NCBI GenBank assembly: GCA_902465425.1
Contig: CABQNA010000049.1
Coordinates: 1-8,796 of the forward strand
Length of the DNA: 8,796 bases
DNA from: an uncultured Collinsella sp.
GTDB lineage: Bacteria; Actinomycetota; Coriobacteriia; Coriobacteriales; Coriobacteriaceae
Reading direction: 5' to 3'
Made by a program: the position numbers and the translations under genes. The notes under the pieces were generated by a model. The model searched no databases, was not told where the DNA came from, and saw nothing but the letters and a program-made list of their open reading frames with translations. Position 1 is the first letter of the stretch. Each line of letters opens with the position of its first letter. This document shows, piece after piece, positions 1 to 6,138 of the stretch.

Positions 1-1458
1 GAAGAACGTCGCGGCCGAGCCAAAGGCAAGTACCATGATCATTAGCACGTTGCCGGTCTGCGCAAACGCCACCAGGGCGCCCCACTTGGACACGAGCATG
101 CCAAACGGCGCCACAAACATGCCCATAATGCCCAGCATCATCAGACGCGTCAGGTGCGGCATGCGGCTGAACATGCCGTCCATGTCCTCGATATTGCGGC
201 TGCCGATATGGTGCTCGGCGGTGCCTACGCACAGGAACAGCAGCGACTTAGCCACCGTGTGGAACAAGATCAGGAAGATGGCCGCCCATACGGCCTCGGG
301 CGCGCCGACACCCAGGCAGGCACTGATGAGACCCAAGTTGGAAATGGTGGAGAACGCGAGCACGCGCTTGGCATTGCTCTGCGAGATGGCCATGAGGGCC
401 GCGAGCAAAAACGTGATGGCACCCACACTCGTAACCATAAAGCCGGTCACGGGATAGATGGCATAGAGCGGGCTCAGCTTGACCATTAGGAACACGCCGG
501 CTTTGACCATGGTGGACGAATGCAGCAGGGCGCTCGTGGGCGTGGGGGCAACCATGGCGCCGAGCAGCCAGGTATGGAACGGCATCTGCGCGGCCTTGGT
601 AAGGGCGGCGAGCGACAGCAGAACGACCGGCATCACCAGCAGCGCGGATTGCGCGGTTCCGGCGCCGGAAAGCTCGATCATGCCCGAGATGGTCAGCGGC
701 ATGCCGTTAACGTGCAGGTACATGAGTCCGGCCAAAAACGCGATGCCGCCCAGCATGTTGAGGATGATCTGGGTGAAGGCGTTCTTGATGGCCTCGGGCG
801 TGCGCGTGTAGCCAATCATGAGGAACGAGCACACGGTGGTGATTTCCCAGCCGCAGAACAGCCACTCAAGGTTATCGCTCGTCACGATGACGAACATGGC
901 CGAGAGGAACAGGAACATAAGCGCCAGGAACTGCGGGCGACGGTCGGGCGCGGTCTGCCCGCGCAGCGCGGCCTCGTGCTCGTCATGGGCCTGGAAGTCC
1001 TTCATGTAACCCAGGGCATACACGCAGATTAGACTGCCGACGATACCGACGGCGAGGACCATGATCACGCTCATGTAGTCCAGGTAGAGCGGCGTCGCCG
1101 TGACGGCCTCGGCCGCGGGCAGCGTCATGGCTGCAAAGGCGAGCGAGCCCACCAGCTGCACCACGCCGAGCACCGTGGTGAGCGTGCTCTTATATTTACG
1201 CGCGTTGTACAGGATGACGGCGCACAGAATCACGTCGATGGCGGAGCTGATGATCGAGAGCACATGCGAGGTGCCGGGGGCAACCTCAAAGCTCTGCGGA
1301 CCCGTGCCAAAAAACATGACGGCGACTACAACTGTCACCGCCATAATAATGCCGGAACCTATGAGCCCCACCGCATCGCGGGCGCGGTCACCGCGCGCGA
1401 GCAGCATGCCCAGCGCCGGTACCAGCGGAAACAGGGTAAGGACATACAGTAGCGTCAT
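1..1458 (-). CDS. NuoL/EchA-family proton-translocating membrane subunit (partial, C-terminus outside window)
   Basis: Large integral membrane subunit of the complex I / energy-converting hydrogenase / Mrp antiporter superfamily, which moves protons (or Na+) across the cytoplasmic membrane while the partner enzyme transfers electrons. The 486 visible residues are an almost unbroken series of hydrophobic helices. The family core is clear: GWE at 203-205 (glutamate of the proton channel), the LTKAAQMPFHTWL block at 286-298 with K288, APTPTSALLHSSTMVKAG at 304-321, and FHTVAKSLLF at 399-408 with H400 and K404. All key charged residues are present. The ATG at 1458 is preceded by GGGGGAG with a 7-nt gap; the ATG and GTG just upstream run into a stop at once. 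It is first in its transcription unit, so partner subunits should lie left of the window. A loop at about 152-175 is charged and soluble. The N-terminal style resembles EchA more than classical NuoL, but NuoL, HyfB/HycC and Mrp-type assignments cannot be separated without the neighbours. Confidence 0.9.
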   Translation of the reverse strand, partial: MTLLYVLTLFPLVPALGMLLARGDRARDAVGLIGSGIIMAVTVVVAVMFFGTGPQSFEVAPGTSHVLSIISSAIDVILCAVILYNARKYKSTLTTVLGVVQLVGSLAFAAMTLPAAEAVTATPLYLDYMSVIMVLAVGIVGSLICVYALGYMKDFQAHDEHEAALRGQTAPDRRPQFLALMFLFLSAMFVIVTSDNLEWLFCGWEITTVCSFLMIGYTRTPEAIKNAFTQIILNMLGGIAFLAGLMYLHVNGMPLTISGMIELSGAGTAQSALLVMPVVLLSLAALTKAAQMPFHTWLLGAMVAPTPTSALLHSSTMVKAGVFLMVKLSPLYAIYPVTGFMVTSVGAITFLLAALMAISQSNAKRVLAFSTISNLGLISACLGVGAPEAVWAAIFLILFHTVAKSLLFLCVGTAEHHIGSRNIEDMDGMFSRMPHLTRLMMLGIMGMFVAPFGMLVSKWGALVAFAQTGNVLMIMVLAFGSAATFF

Positions 1459-1708
1459 ACCATCACTCCCCCATGCAAAAACGCTGCAATTGTTTAACGT
1501 TATAGCTCAATTGAGGAGCAGCGGCGGCAGGTTTTCGGTCAACTGGGGAGTTTTAGGCGTACGGGGCAAGGGCGCGTCCGCTTTGGAGCAGAGAGGCGAC
1601 GCTCCCCTATCGCAGCGACAGGCGCGCGGGCCACTGCGTGCAGTTTATTGGCCACGTTGGAGGATGTCCCGACAGGCTCGCGCCGGTCCAAAAAGTTGGC
1701 GCGGCAAG

Positions 1709-1731
1709 AAAAATGCGCCCCTGTGGGCGCA
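1709..1731 (-). terminator. Rho-independent terminator of the HTH gene
   Basis: On the minus strand a 7-bp perfect stem (TGCGCCC / GGGCGCA) with a 4-nt loop is followed by five T residues. It starts 12 nt after the stop codon of the HTH gene at 1744, so that gene ends as its own transcript and does not feed the membrane-subunit gene downstream. The remaining 250 bases up to 1458 show no convincing gene or repeat. Confidence 0.8.
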
Positions 1732-1743
1732 CCATCCCGTTTG

Positions 1744-2148
1744 CTATTCCGCCTTTTTAACGCGCGGCTTGCGACCGCGCGGCTTATCGACCAGTGCGGC
1801 CTCACCGCTCTCGCGGTACTGACGGCACCAAGCCTTGACCGAAGACTCGCTGGGAATCTTGTGCTTGATCATGGCCTCGCGAACCGTCAAGCCGTTTTCC
1901 AGACGGTCCTTAACCACAGCGAGCTTTACGTCGTACGAGTAGGTGTGATGATGCGAACCGGCATTGAGAACGGCGTCGGCACCGCCCACGGCATACGCGC
2001 GGGCCCACTGACGAGCCGTGGCCTGGGGAATGCCAAGCTCCGCGGCGAGGGCGCGATGACCGACCCCCTCTTGGAGGATCTCGACGGCGCGCTGCCTAAC
2101 CTCGGGCGCATGCGTGCGAGTCCTAGTTGCTTCCGACATACCTGCCAC
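1744..2148 (-). CDS. Standalone double helix-turn-helix protein, IS150 OrfA-like
   Basis: A 134-residue basic protein with two successive helix-turn-helix units: about residues 29-51 (HRALAAELGIPQATARQWAR) and about 86-112 (LTVREAMIKHKIPSESSVKAW). It ends in a basic tail, KPRGRKPRVKKAE. This double-HTH plan with the KPRGR-type linker is that of OrfA (InsJ-like) proteins of the IS3/IS150 group, which bind the insertion-sequence ends. No OrfB integrase lies downstream: the -1 frame after the terminal AAAAAG run was read and gives no DDE-type sequence before a stop, and a terminator follows within 12 nt. It is therefore either a domesticated DNA-binding protein or an IS relic. The start is uncertain: GTG at 2148 (AAGG 7 nt upstream) or the in-frame ATG at 2139 (AGAAG 9 nt upstream), a difference of three residues. 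DNA binding is well supported; the biological role is unknown. Confidence 0.75.
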   Translation of the reverse strand: MAGMSEATRTRTHAPEVRQRAVEILQEGVGHRALAAELGIPQATARQWARAYAVGGADAVLNAGSHHHTYSYDVKLAVVKDRLENGLTVREAMIKHKIPSESSVKAWCRQYRESGEAALVDKPRGRKPRVKKAE

Positions 2149-2472
2149 TTCTTAGCCTTAACCGTTAATCTGCTTTCTTACGTGCAAGTTAGATAGTAGC
2201 ATTTTACTGTTTGCTCAAAGCAGTTAATTAAAGTAGACGCGGCGTTATCTGGGCATTTGGCACCAAATTACGACATTTCTTTATCGATTATTTACGCTGG
2301 TAGCTGACTCGCAGCTAATCGTCATTCGCTTGTCAACAAAATTGGCATCTCTTTATGTCCTTTGGTATAGAGGATATGGTTATTAACCCCTCCCCCAATA
2401 ATTTTGAGTGATCCGCAAGGCAGTAGACGTCCTCACTCCTCATGATTACCTCGCATTGCTATCCACCGGAGC
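2149..2472 (-). other. AT-rich intergenic stretch with no convincing gene
   Basis: This stretch is much richer in A+T than its surroundings (26 of 60 bases are G/C in 2221-2280). It must carry the promoter of the HTH gene; a weak candidate on the minus strand is TACTAT near 2200, with no good -35 box. A 6-bp inverted repeat (TAGCTG, 5-nt loop, CAGCTA) lies near 2310. A minus-strand reading frame of 36 codons at 2333-2443 has a possible GAGG ribosome site but nothing else to support it. I see no RNA gene or IS ends here. Confidence 0.5.
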
Positions 2473-2513
2473 AAAACAAAAAGGGCGGGACCTGCTGCGC
2501 TTGCAGGCCCCGC
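2473..2513 (-). terminator. Rho-independent terminator of the flavin oxidoreductase gene
   Basis: On the minus strand, 11-nt arms (GCGGGGCCTGC and GCAGGTCCCGC, one mismatch) close a 7-nt loop and are followed by CCTTTTTGTTTT. The hairpin begins 75 nt after the oxidoreductase stop codon. GC-rich stem plus T-tract is a standard intrinsic terminator. Confidence 0.85.
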
Positions 2514-2588
2514 ACCGGTTGACACCCGACGGGACACAGCCGGGCGAGACGGATCCGTGCTACCGCCCCGCCTGGCCGCGATGTTCAA

Positions 2589-4619
2589 CTACAGCTCGTT
2601 GGCCGCGTGATATGCCGTGCGAATGGCGCTCGCAATGTCGGCGGTGCGCTCGCCCGAGCAGTCGCCCACGCGGGTCACGGGCACCGTCACGCCATCCAAG
2701 TCAAACGCGTTGGCCTTGGAGCCCACGGCCATCACCACGTAATCGCAGGCGATTTTTACCGGCTCCTCGGCGCCGTCCTCGGTGGTGTGAACAGCCTCCA
2801 CGCCCTCGTCGGTAATGGCGGTCAGGCGGGTCTTCACGTGCTGCTCCACGTTGTGCTCGGCAAAGTCGCTCATGATCAGCGGCAGAATGGTCTCGGACTC
2901 GCCCGCGGCAATCTTGTCGAGCATCTCCACGATCGCCACCTCGCAGCCGTGCTGCAGCAGGTACTCGGCAGTCTCGGTGCCCACCAGGCCACCGCCAATG
3001 ACGGCGACGCGGCCCGTAAGCTCCACCTTGCCGGCCAGCACGTCCCAGCTCGAGACGACCTTGTCCGAATCGGCGCCCGGAACGGGAATGACCACGTCGT
3101 GTGCGCCCACAGCCACAATCGCGGCGTCGGCGGCGTTGAGGTCCTCAGCGGTAGCGGCATGGTTGAGCTCAACCTTCACACCCAGACCGGGCAGAATCTT
3201 CTCGTAATACTCGACCGAGCGCATGATCTCGTCCTTGCGCGGGGGCGCGGCCGCCAGCACAATCTGGCCGCCCAGATGGTCGCTCGCCTCGTAAACGGTC
3301 ACGTCGTAGCCGCGCTTGGCCGCCACGCGCGCGGCCTCCAGGCCGGCGATGCCGCCGCCCACCACGGCAATCTTCTTGTCGCCCTCGCCCGGCTTAATGG
3401 CGATGGTCGCCTCGTCGCCGTTCTCGGCGTTGAGCACGCACGAAATGTACTTGCGGTTTTGAATCGCGTCGACGCAACCCTTGTTGCAGTTGAGGCACTC
3501 GCGGATGGGCTCACCCGTGGCGGCCTTCAGCGCAATGTCGGGGTCGCACATGAGCGAGCGGCCGTAGGCGATGATGTCGGCCGCGCCGTCTTCCAGAATC
3601 TTCTCGCCGGCCTCGACCGAGACAACACGGCCCACGGTTGCCACCGGCACGGAGACCAGGGCCTTGACGCGCTCGGCCACGGGCAGCGTCCAGTTGTAGG
3701 GCATGGCGCCCATGGGCGGAATGGTGTCGCCCATGTTGCCGGTGTGGTTGGCCTGTGCGACCTGGATCATGTCGATGCCCGCGCCCTCAAGCAGCTTGGC
3801 AAACTCGCAGGCCTCGTCGGGCTGCAGGCCGCCCTTGCCGCGCGGCGTGCCGTCGGGGTTCTCCATAATCACGGGGAGTTTGTACTCCACCATCAGCTGC
3901 GGCGCGGCTTCCTTAATGGCAGCGACGACCTCCAGCGCGTAGCGAACGCGGTTCTCGAACGAACCACCGTACTCGTCGGTGCGCTGGTTGAGGATGGCCG
4001 AGCACAGCGAACCCACCAAGCGGTCGCCGTGGACCTCGATGGCGTCGATGCCGGCCTGCTGTGCGCGAGCGGCCGAGGCAGCGATGGCCTCCTTAATCTG
4101 GGTGAGCTGCTCTACGCTCGCCTCGTTCACAAAGTGCTGCATGTCGTGATGCAGCTTGGCGTAGGCCTGGTTGCGGATCTCGTTGGACTCGGCCATCTTG
4201 GCGGCAAAGGTCTCCTCGTCGCCGGCGGCCTTGGCCTCCTGCGCGGCCTTGGCGGCAGCCATGGAGCCCATGACCATGCGGCCGACACCGGGCACATCGT
4301 ACTCGGGGTGGAACAGCTGCAGCGCGACCTTGGCGCCGTGCTTGTGGACGGCATCGGCCAGCGCCTTAAACGTGGGGATCTGAGCGTCGGTCGCCAGCTT
4401 GGGCGTGGGGCTTGCGGTCATGACGGGAGCGACGTCGCCGATGACGATGTAGCTCACGCCGCCACGGGCCAGGCGCTCGTAAAAAGCCAGGCTGCGCTCG
4501 CCAATGGAGCCGTCGCGCTCCTCGTAGCCGGTGGTAAGCGGCGGGAACATAATGCGGTTCTTGAGCTCAAGGGGGCCAACCGTAATGGGCTGGAGCAGCT
4601 TGGATGCAGGTGCGGTCAT
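2589..4619 (-). CDS. FMN/4Fe-4S/FAD NAD(P)H:flavin oxidoreductase of the FadH/BaiCD (old yellow enzyme) class
   Basis: A 676-residue cytoplasmic enzyme with the length and domain order of 2,4-dienoyl-CoA reductase, BaiCD/BaiH and enoate reductase. An FMN TIM barrel (about 1-370) comes first. A 4Fe-4S motif follows, CX2CX3CX11C with C375, C378, C382 and C394. Then comes an FAD Rossmann motif VVGGGIAGLEAA (419-430) and a nested NAD(P)H motif VIGGGLVGTETA (540-551). NAD(P)H would pass electrons via FAD and the cluster to FMN, which reduces an activated C=C bond. The substrate cannot be read from sequence. Two oddities: the segment that normally has HGxxGYL with the proton-donating tyrosine reads EVHGDRLVGSLCSAIL (195-210), two residues shorter than in E. 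coli FadH and without tyrosine; and an Ala/Lys/Glu-rich helical segment sits at about 118-165. The ATG at 4619 has GAGAGG 7 nt upstream. It is a single-gene unit with a terminator at 2473-2513; the tandem palindromes at 4757-4898 lie upstream. Confidence 0.9.
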   Translation of the reverse strand: MTAPASKLLQPITVGPLELKNRIMFPPLTTGYEERDGSIGERSLAFYERLARGGVSYIVIGDVAPVMTASPTPKLATDAQIPTFKALADAVHKHGAKVALQLFHPEYDVPGVGRMVMGSMAAAKAAQEAKAAGDEETFAAKMAESNEIRNQAYAKLHHDMQHFVNEASVEQLTQIKEAIAASAARAQQAGIDAIEVHGDRLVGSLCSAILNQRTDEYGGSFENRVRYALEVVAAIKEAAPQLMVEYKLPVIMENPDGTPRGKGGLQPDEACEFAKLLEGAGIDMIQVAQANHTGNMGDTIPPMGAMPYNWTLPVAERVKALVSVPVATVGRVVSVEAGEKILEDGAADIIAYGRSLMCDPDIALKAATGEPIRECLNCNKGCVDAIQNRKYISCVLNAENGDEATIAIKPGEGDKKIAVVGGGIAGLEAARVAAKRGYDVTVYEASDHLGGQIVLAAAPPRKDEIMRSVEYYEKILPGLGVKVELNHAATAEDLNAADAAIVAVGAHDVVIPVPGADSDKVVSSWDVLAGKVELTGRVAVIGGGLVGTETAEYLLQHGCEVAIVEMLDKIAAGESETILPLIMSDFAEHNVEQHVKTRLTAITDEGVEAVHTTEDGAEEPVKIACDYVVMAVGSKANAFDLDGVTVPVTRVGDCSGERTADIASAIRTAYHAANEL

Positions 4620-4756
4620 GGATATTCCTCTCTTGTAGGCGCGGCGGCGATGGTGCCGCGTAGTTGTCTAGAGGATATGGCATGGGGGCACAGCGGCACA
4701 ACGGAAATCGGCGAATATCAGGTGGCGGCTGGTGGATGGGACGGGGCGGCCCGTCG

Positions 4757-4821
4757 GTTTGTCTCAATCTATAACAGTTACGCGGCAAAATCCGTCCCTC
4801 GTGTTACAGATTTAGACAAAC
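4757..4821. repeat. Palindromic unit 1 (20-nt arms, 25-nt spacer)
   Basis: GTTTGTCTCAATCTATAACA at 4757-4776 is matched by its inverted copy at 4802-4821 with two mismatches, around a 25-nt spacer. The inner part ATCTRTAACA is shared with unit 2, and the spacer length is identical in both. It could act as a regulator-binding site for the divergent or adjacent genes, or be a dispersed repeat. Confidence 0.75.
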
Positions 4822-4841
4822 ACGACCCAACCCACCGGTAT

Positions 4842-4898
4842 ATCTCGATCTGTAACACCTAGCCGCCCAAATCGGGTCTAGATGTTACAGATCGAGAT
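4842..4898. repeat. Palindromic unit 2 (16-nt perfect arms, 25-nt spacer)
   Basis: ATCTCGATCTGTAACA at 4842-4857 has a perfect inverted copy at 4883-4898, again with a 25-nt spacer. The spacer itself contributes further pairing (CTAG on both sides). Its arms and parts of its spacer match unit 1, so the two are homologous copies about 82 bases apart. There is no T-tract of terminator type directly after it on the minus strand. Confidence 0.8.
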
Positions 4899-4947
4899 TT
4901 TGTTTGAGAGGCCGAGAATTGAACCGAAGAAACGATCCCGAAATAAC

Positions 4948-4977
4948 AAAAAAGCTCGCCGGCTAGGCCGACGAGCT
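4948..4977 (-). terminator. Rho-independent terminator of tRNA-fMet
   Basis: On the minus strand, AGCTCGTCGGC and GCCGGCGAGCT form an 11-bp stem (one G-U pair) with a 3-nt loop, followed by a run of T residues. It begins 9 nt after the CCA end of the tRNA, which shows that the tRNA is transcribed alone. Confidence 0.9.
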
Positions 4978-4986
4978 GCAAGTTCT

Positions 4987-5063
4987 TGGTCGCGGGGGCA
5001 GGATTTGAACCTACGACCTCCGGGTTATGAGCCCGGCGAGCTACCAGACTGCTCCACCCCGCA
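4987..5063 (-). tRNA. Initiator tRNA-Met (CAT)
   Basis: A 77-nt cloverleaf with encoded CCA. The D stem is GAGC/GCTC, the anticodon loop CTCATAA (anticodon CAT at 5027-5029) and the T loop TTCAAAT. The anticodon stem has the three consecutive G-C pairs (GGG/CCC) that mark initiator tRNAs. The 1-72 position is T opposite G, not a Watson-Crick pair; a weak or absent 1-72 pair is the known determinant for formylation. The sequence is very close to E. coli fMet tRNA from memory. It is flanked by its own promoter and terminator. Confidence 0.95.
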
Positions 5064-5094
5064 ATGTCTGGGCGCCTCATGTGCGCAAGAAAGA

Positions 5095-5123
5095 ATATTA
5101 CGCGGGAGTTCGGTAAACGGCAA
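5095..5123 (-). promoter_or_regulatory. Sigma-70-type promoter of tRNA-fMet
   Basis: On the minus strand TTGCCG (5118-5123) and TAATAT (5095-5100) are separated by exactly 17 nt. The -10 box lies 31 nt before the first base of the tRNA, which leaves room for a short 5' leader removed by RNase P. Confidence 0.65.
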
Positions 5124-5259
5124 GGAAAATCTCGTGGAGCATAATTCCTTCATATTTAAACCCCTCAGCCCCTATCACCGTAAACGAATCGCAGCCGAGC
5201 GCCGTCGGCGGCGCGTATACAATGGTGCGCGTCCTTTTATGCCAACACCGGGAGTAGAC

Positions 5260-6033
5260 ATGCTGCTCGCTATCGATATGGGAAACACGCAGACGGCCAT
5301 GGGCCTGTTTGACGGAGACGAGCTGGTGCAGTCGTGGCGCATGCCCACCGACCGCTCCTATACCGCCGACGAGATCCATGTGCGCCTGATGGGCTTCTTT
5401 AAGATGTACGGCCTCTCGCTCGACGCGGTCGACGCGATCGCCTTCGCCGGCGTGGTGCCGCAGCTCTCGCGCGAGTGGCACACTGTGGCCGACCGCATTG
5501 CCGCGGACGCCATCGTTATCGGGCCGCAGACGGCCGCGGTGACCAAGCTGCGCGCGGCGCGTCCCCAGGCCGTAGGCGCCGATCGCGTCGCTAACGCCGT
5601 TGCGGCCGAGACCTTCTACGGCGCGCCGGCAATCGTGGTGGACTTTGGCACCGCGACCAATATCGACGTCATCGATGAGGACGGTTATTACATTGGCGGA
5701 GCGATCGCGCCGGGCATTCGCATCTCCATGGACGCGCTTGCCGCCCGTGCCGCCAAGCTCGCCAGCGTGCCGCTCGAGGCGCCCGAGCACGCCATCGGCC
5801 GCGATACCGAGGAGTGCATCAAGGTCGGCGCCGTGATGGGCGCCGCCGCCATGGCCGAGGGCCTGGTCGCGCGCATGAAGCGCGAGCTGGGCCGCGAGGA
5901 TGCCACCGTTATCGCCACGGGCGGTCTCGCCGGCATCGTCGCCGATTCGACCGATGCCTTCGACGTAGTCGACGGACAGCTCACCATCAAGGGTATCTGC
6001 GAAATCTACCGCCGCATGCAGGAGCTGGGATAG
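5260..6033 (+). CDS. coaX: Type III pantothenate kinase
   Basis: It phosphorylates pantothenate with ATP, the first committed step of coenzyme A synthesis; type III enzymes need a monovalent cation and are not inhibited by CoA. The 257 residues match the family's usual length. Motifs of the ASKHA fold are all present: the phosphate loop AIDMGNT (4-10), GADR (106-109), VVDFGTATNIDVID (126-139), GGAIAPG (146-152), IGRDT (179-183) and ATGGLA (219-224). The ATG at 5260 is chosen because GGGAG lies 5 nt upstream and the protein then begins at the first strand of the fold. An in-frame ATG at 5239 has no ribosome site, and the frame further upstream runs antisense through the tRNA. TACAAT at 5218-5223 may be a -10 box, but no -35 box is clear. 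It is convergent with the ATPase gene, with a palindrome between them. Confidence 0.95.
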   Translation: MLLAIDMGNTQTAMGLFDGDELVQSWRMPTDRSYTADEIHVRLMGFFKMYGLSLDAVDAIAFAGVVPQLSREWHTVADRIAADAIVIGPQTAAVTKLRAARPQAVGADRVANAVAAETFYGAPAIVVDFGTATNIDVIDEDGYYIGGAIAPGIRISMDALAARAAKLASVPLEAPEHAIGRDTEECIKVGAVMGAAAMAEGLVARMKRELGREDATVIATGGLAGIVADSTDAFDVVDGQLTIKGICEIYRRMQELG

Positions 6034-6088
6034 AGCAGGGGCTTAAGTCGAGCACGAACGCGAGCGGCGAACTAGGCAACGCATCGGT

Positions 6089-6131
6089 CCTATTCCTCAA
6101 AATCGAAAATTTATCAGTTTTGAGGAATAGG
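6089..6131. repeat. 43-nt palindrome, copy 1 (downstream of ATPase)
   Basis: Arms CCTATTCCTCAAAA and TTTTGAGGAATAGG pair perfectly (14 bp) around a 15-nt spacer that is itself partly self-complementary. It begins 7 nt after the ATPase stop codon and 55 nt after that of coaX, so as a hairpin it could end both convergent transcripts, although no long T-tract follows. It is 39/43 identical to copy 2 and 40/43 to copy 3. Confidence 0.9.
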
Positions 6132-6138
6132 CTTTCTG

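Larger units (their letters stand above)
4620..4947 (-). other. Intergenic region upstream of the oxidoreductase, holding its leader and two palindromic units
   Basis: Between the oxidoreductase start and the tRNA terminator there is no gene. The part next to the gene (4620-4756) should hold its promoter; only a weak minus-strand pair, TTGTGC then CATATC with 16 nt between, could be proposed. The rest is dominated by the two palindromes annotated separately. Open frames running through here are antisense or artefactual. Confidence 0.5.

Noticed and set aside
1539..1805. An 88-codon minus-strand frame overlapping the 3' end of the HTH gene, considered as an OrfB remnant
   Set aside because: It is out of frame with OrfA in a way that does not give DDE-type sequence and it crosses the terminator.
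1100..1822. A 240-codon plus-strand frame opposite the membrane subunit and HTH gene
   Set aside because: It overlaps two well-supported minus-strand genes and their terminator and has no recognisable domain or ribosome site.
2333..2443. A minus-strand frame of 36 codons with GAGG ahead of its ATG
   Set aside because: Length is within chance, no promoter lies between it and the preceding terminator, and the product shows no domain.
2408..2815. A plus-strand GTG-initiated frame starting MIRKAVDVLTPHDYLALL
   Set aside because: The first 20 codons look gene-like, but it then runs through a terminator hairpin and antisense into the oxidoreductase; no supporting homology.
2607..4862. A 751-codon open frame on the plus strand opposite the flavin oxidoreductase
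   Set aside because: The protein is low-complexity in Gly, His, Ala, Val and Leu, has no domain, and is a by-product of GC-rich third positions in the true gene on the other strand.
4882..5259. N-terminal extension of the coaX reading frame back to 4882
   Set aside because: It runs antisense through the tRNA (the GQDLNLRPPGYEPGELPDCSTP-type translation is a known tRNA artefact, here 5 of it in the middle of the extension) and across the tRNA terminator; the ribosome site is at 5250-5254.
5098..5790. A 230-codon minus-strand frame opposite coaX
   Set aside because: Antisense shadow of coaX with no domain; coaX itself has all family motifs and a good ribosome site.
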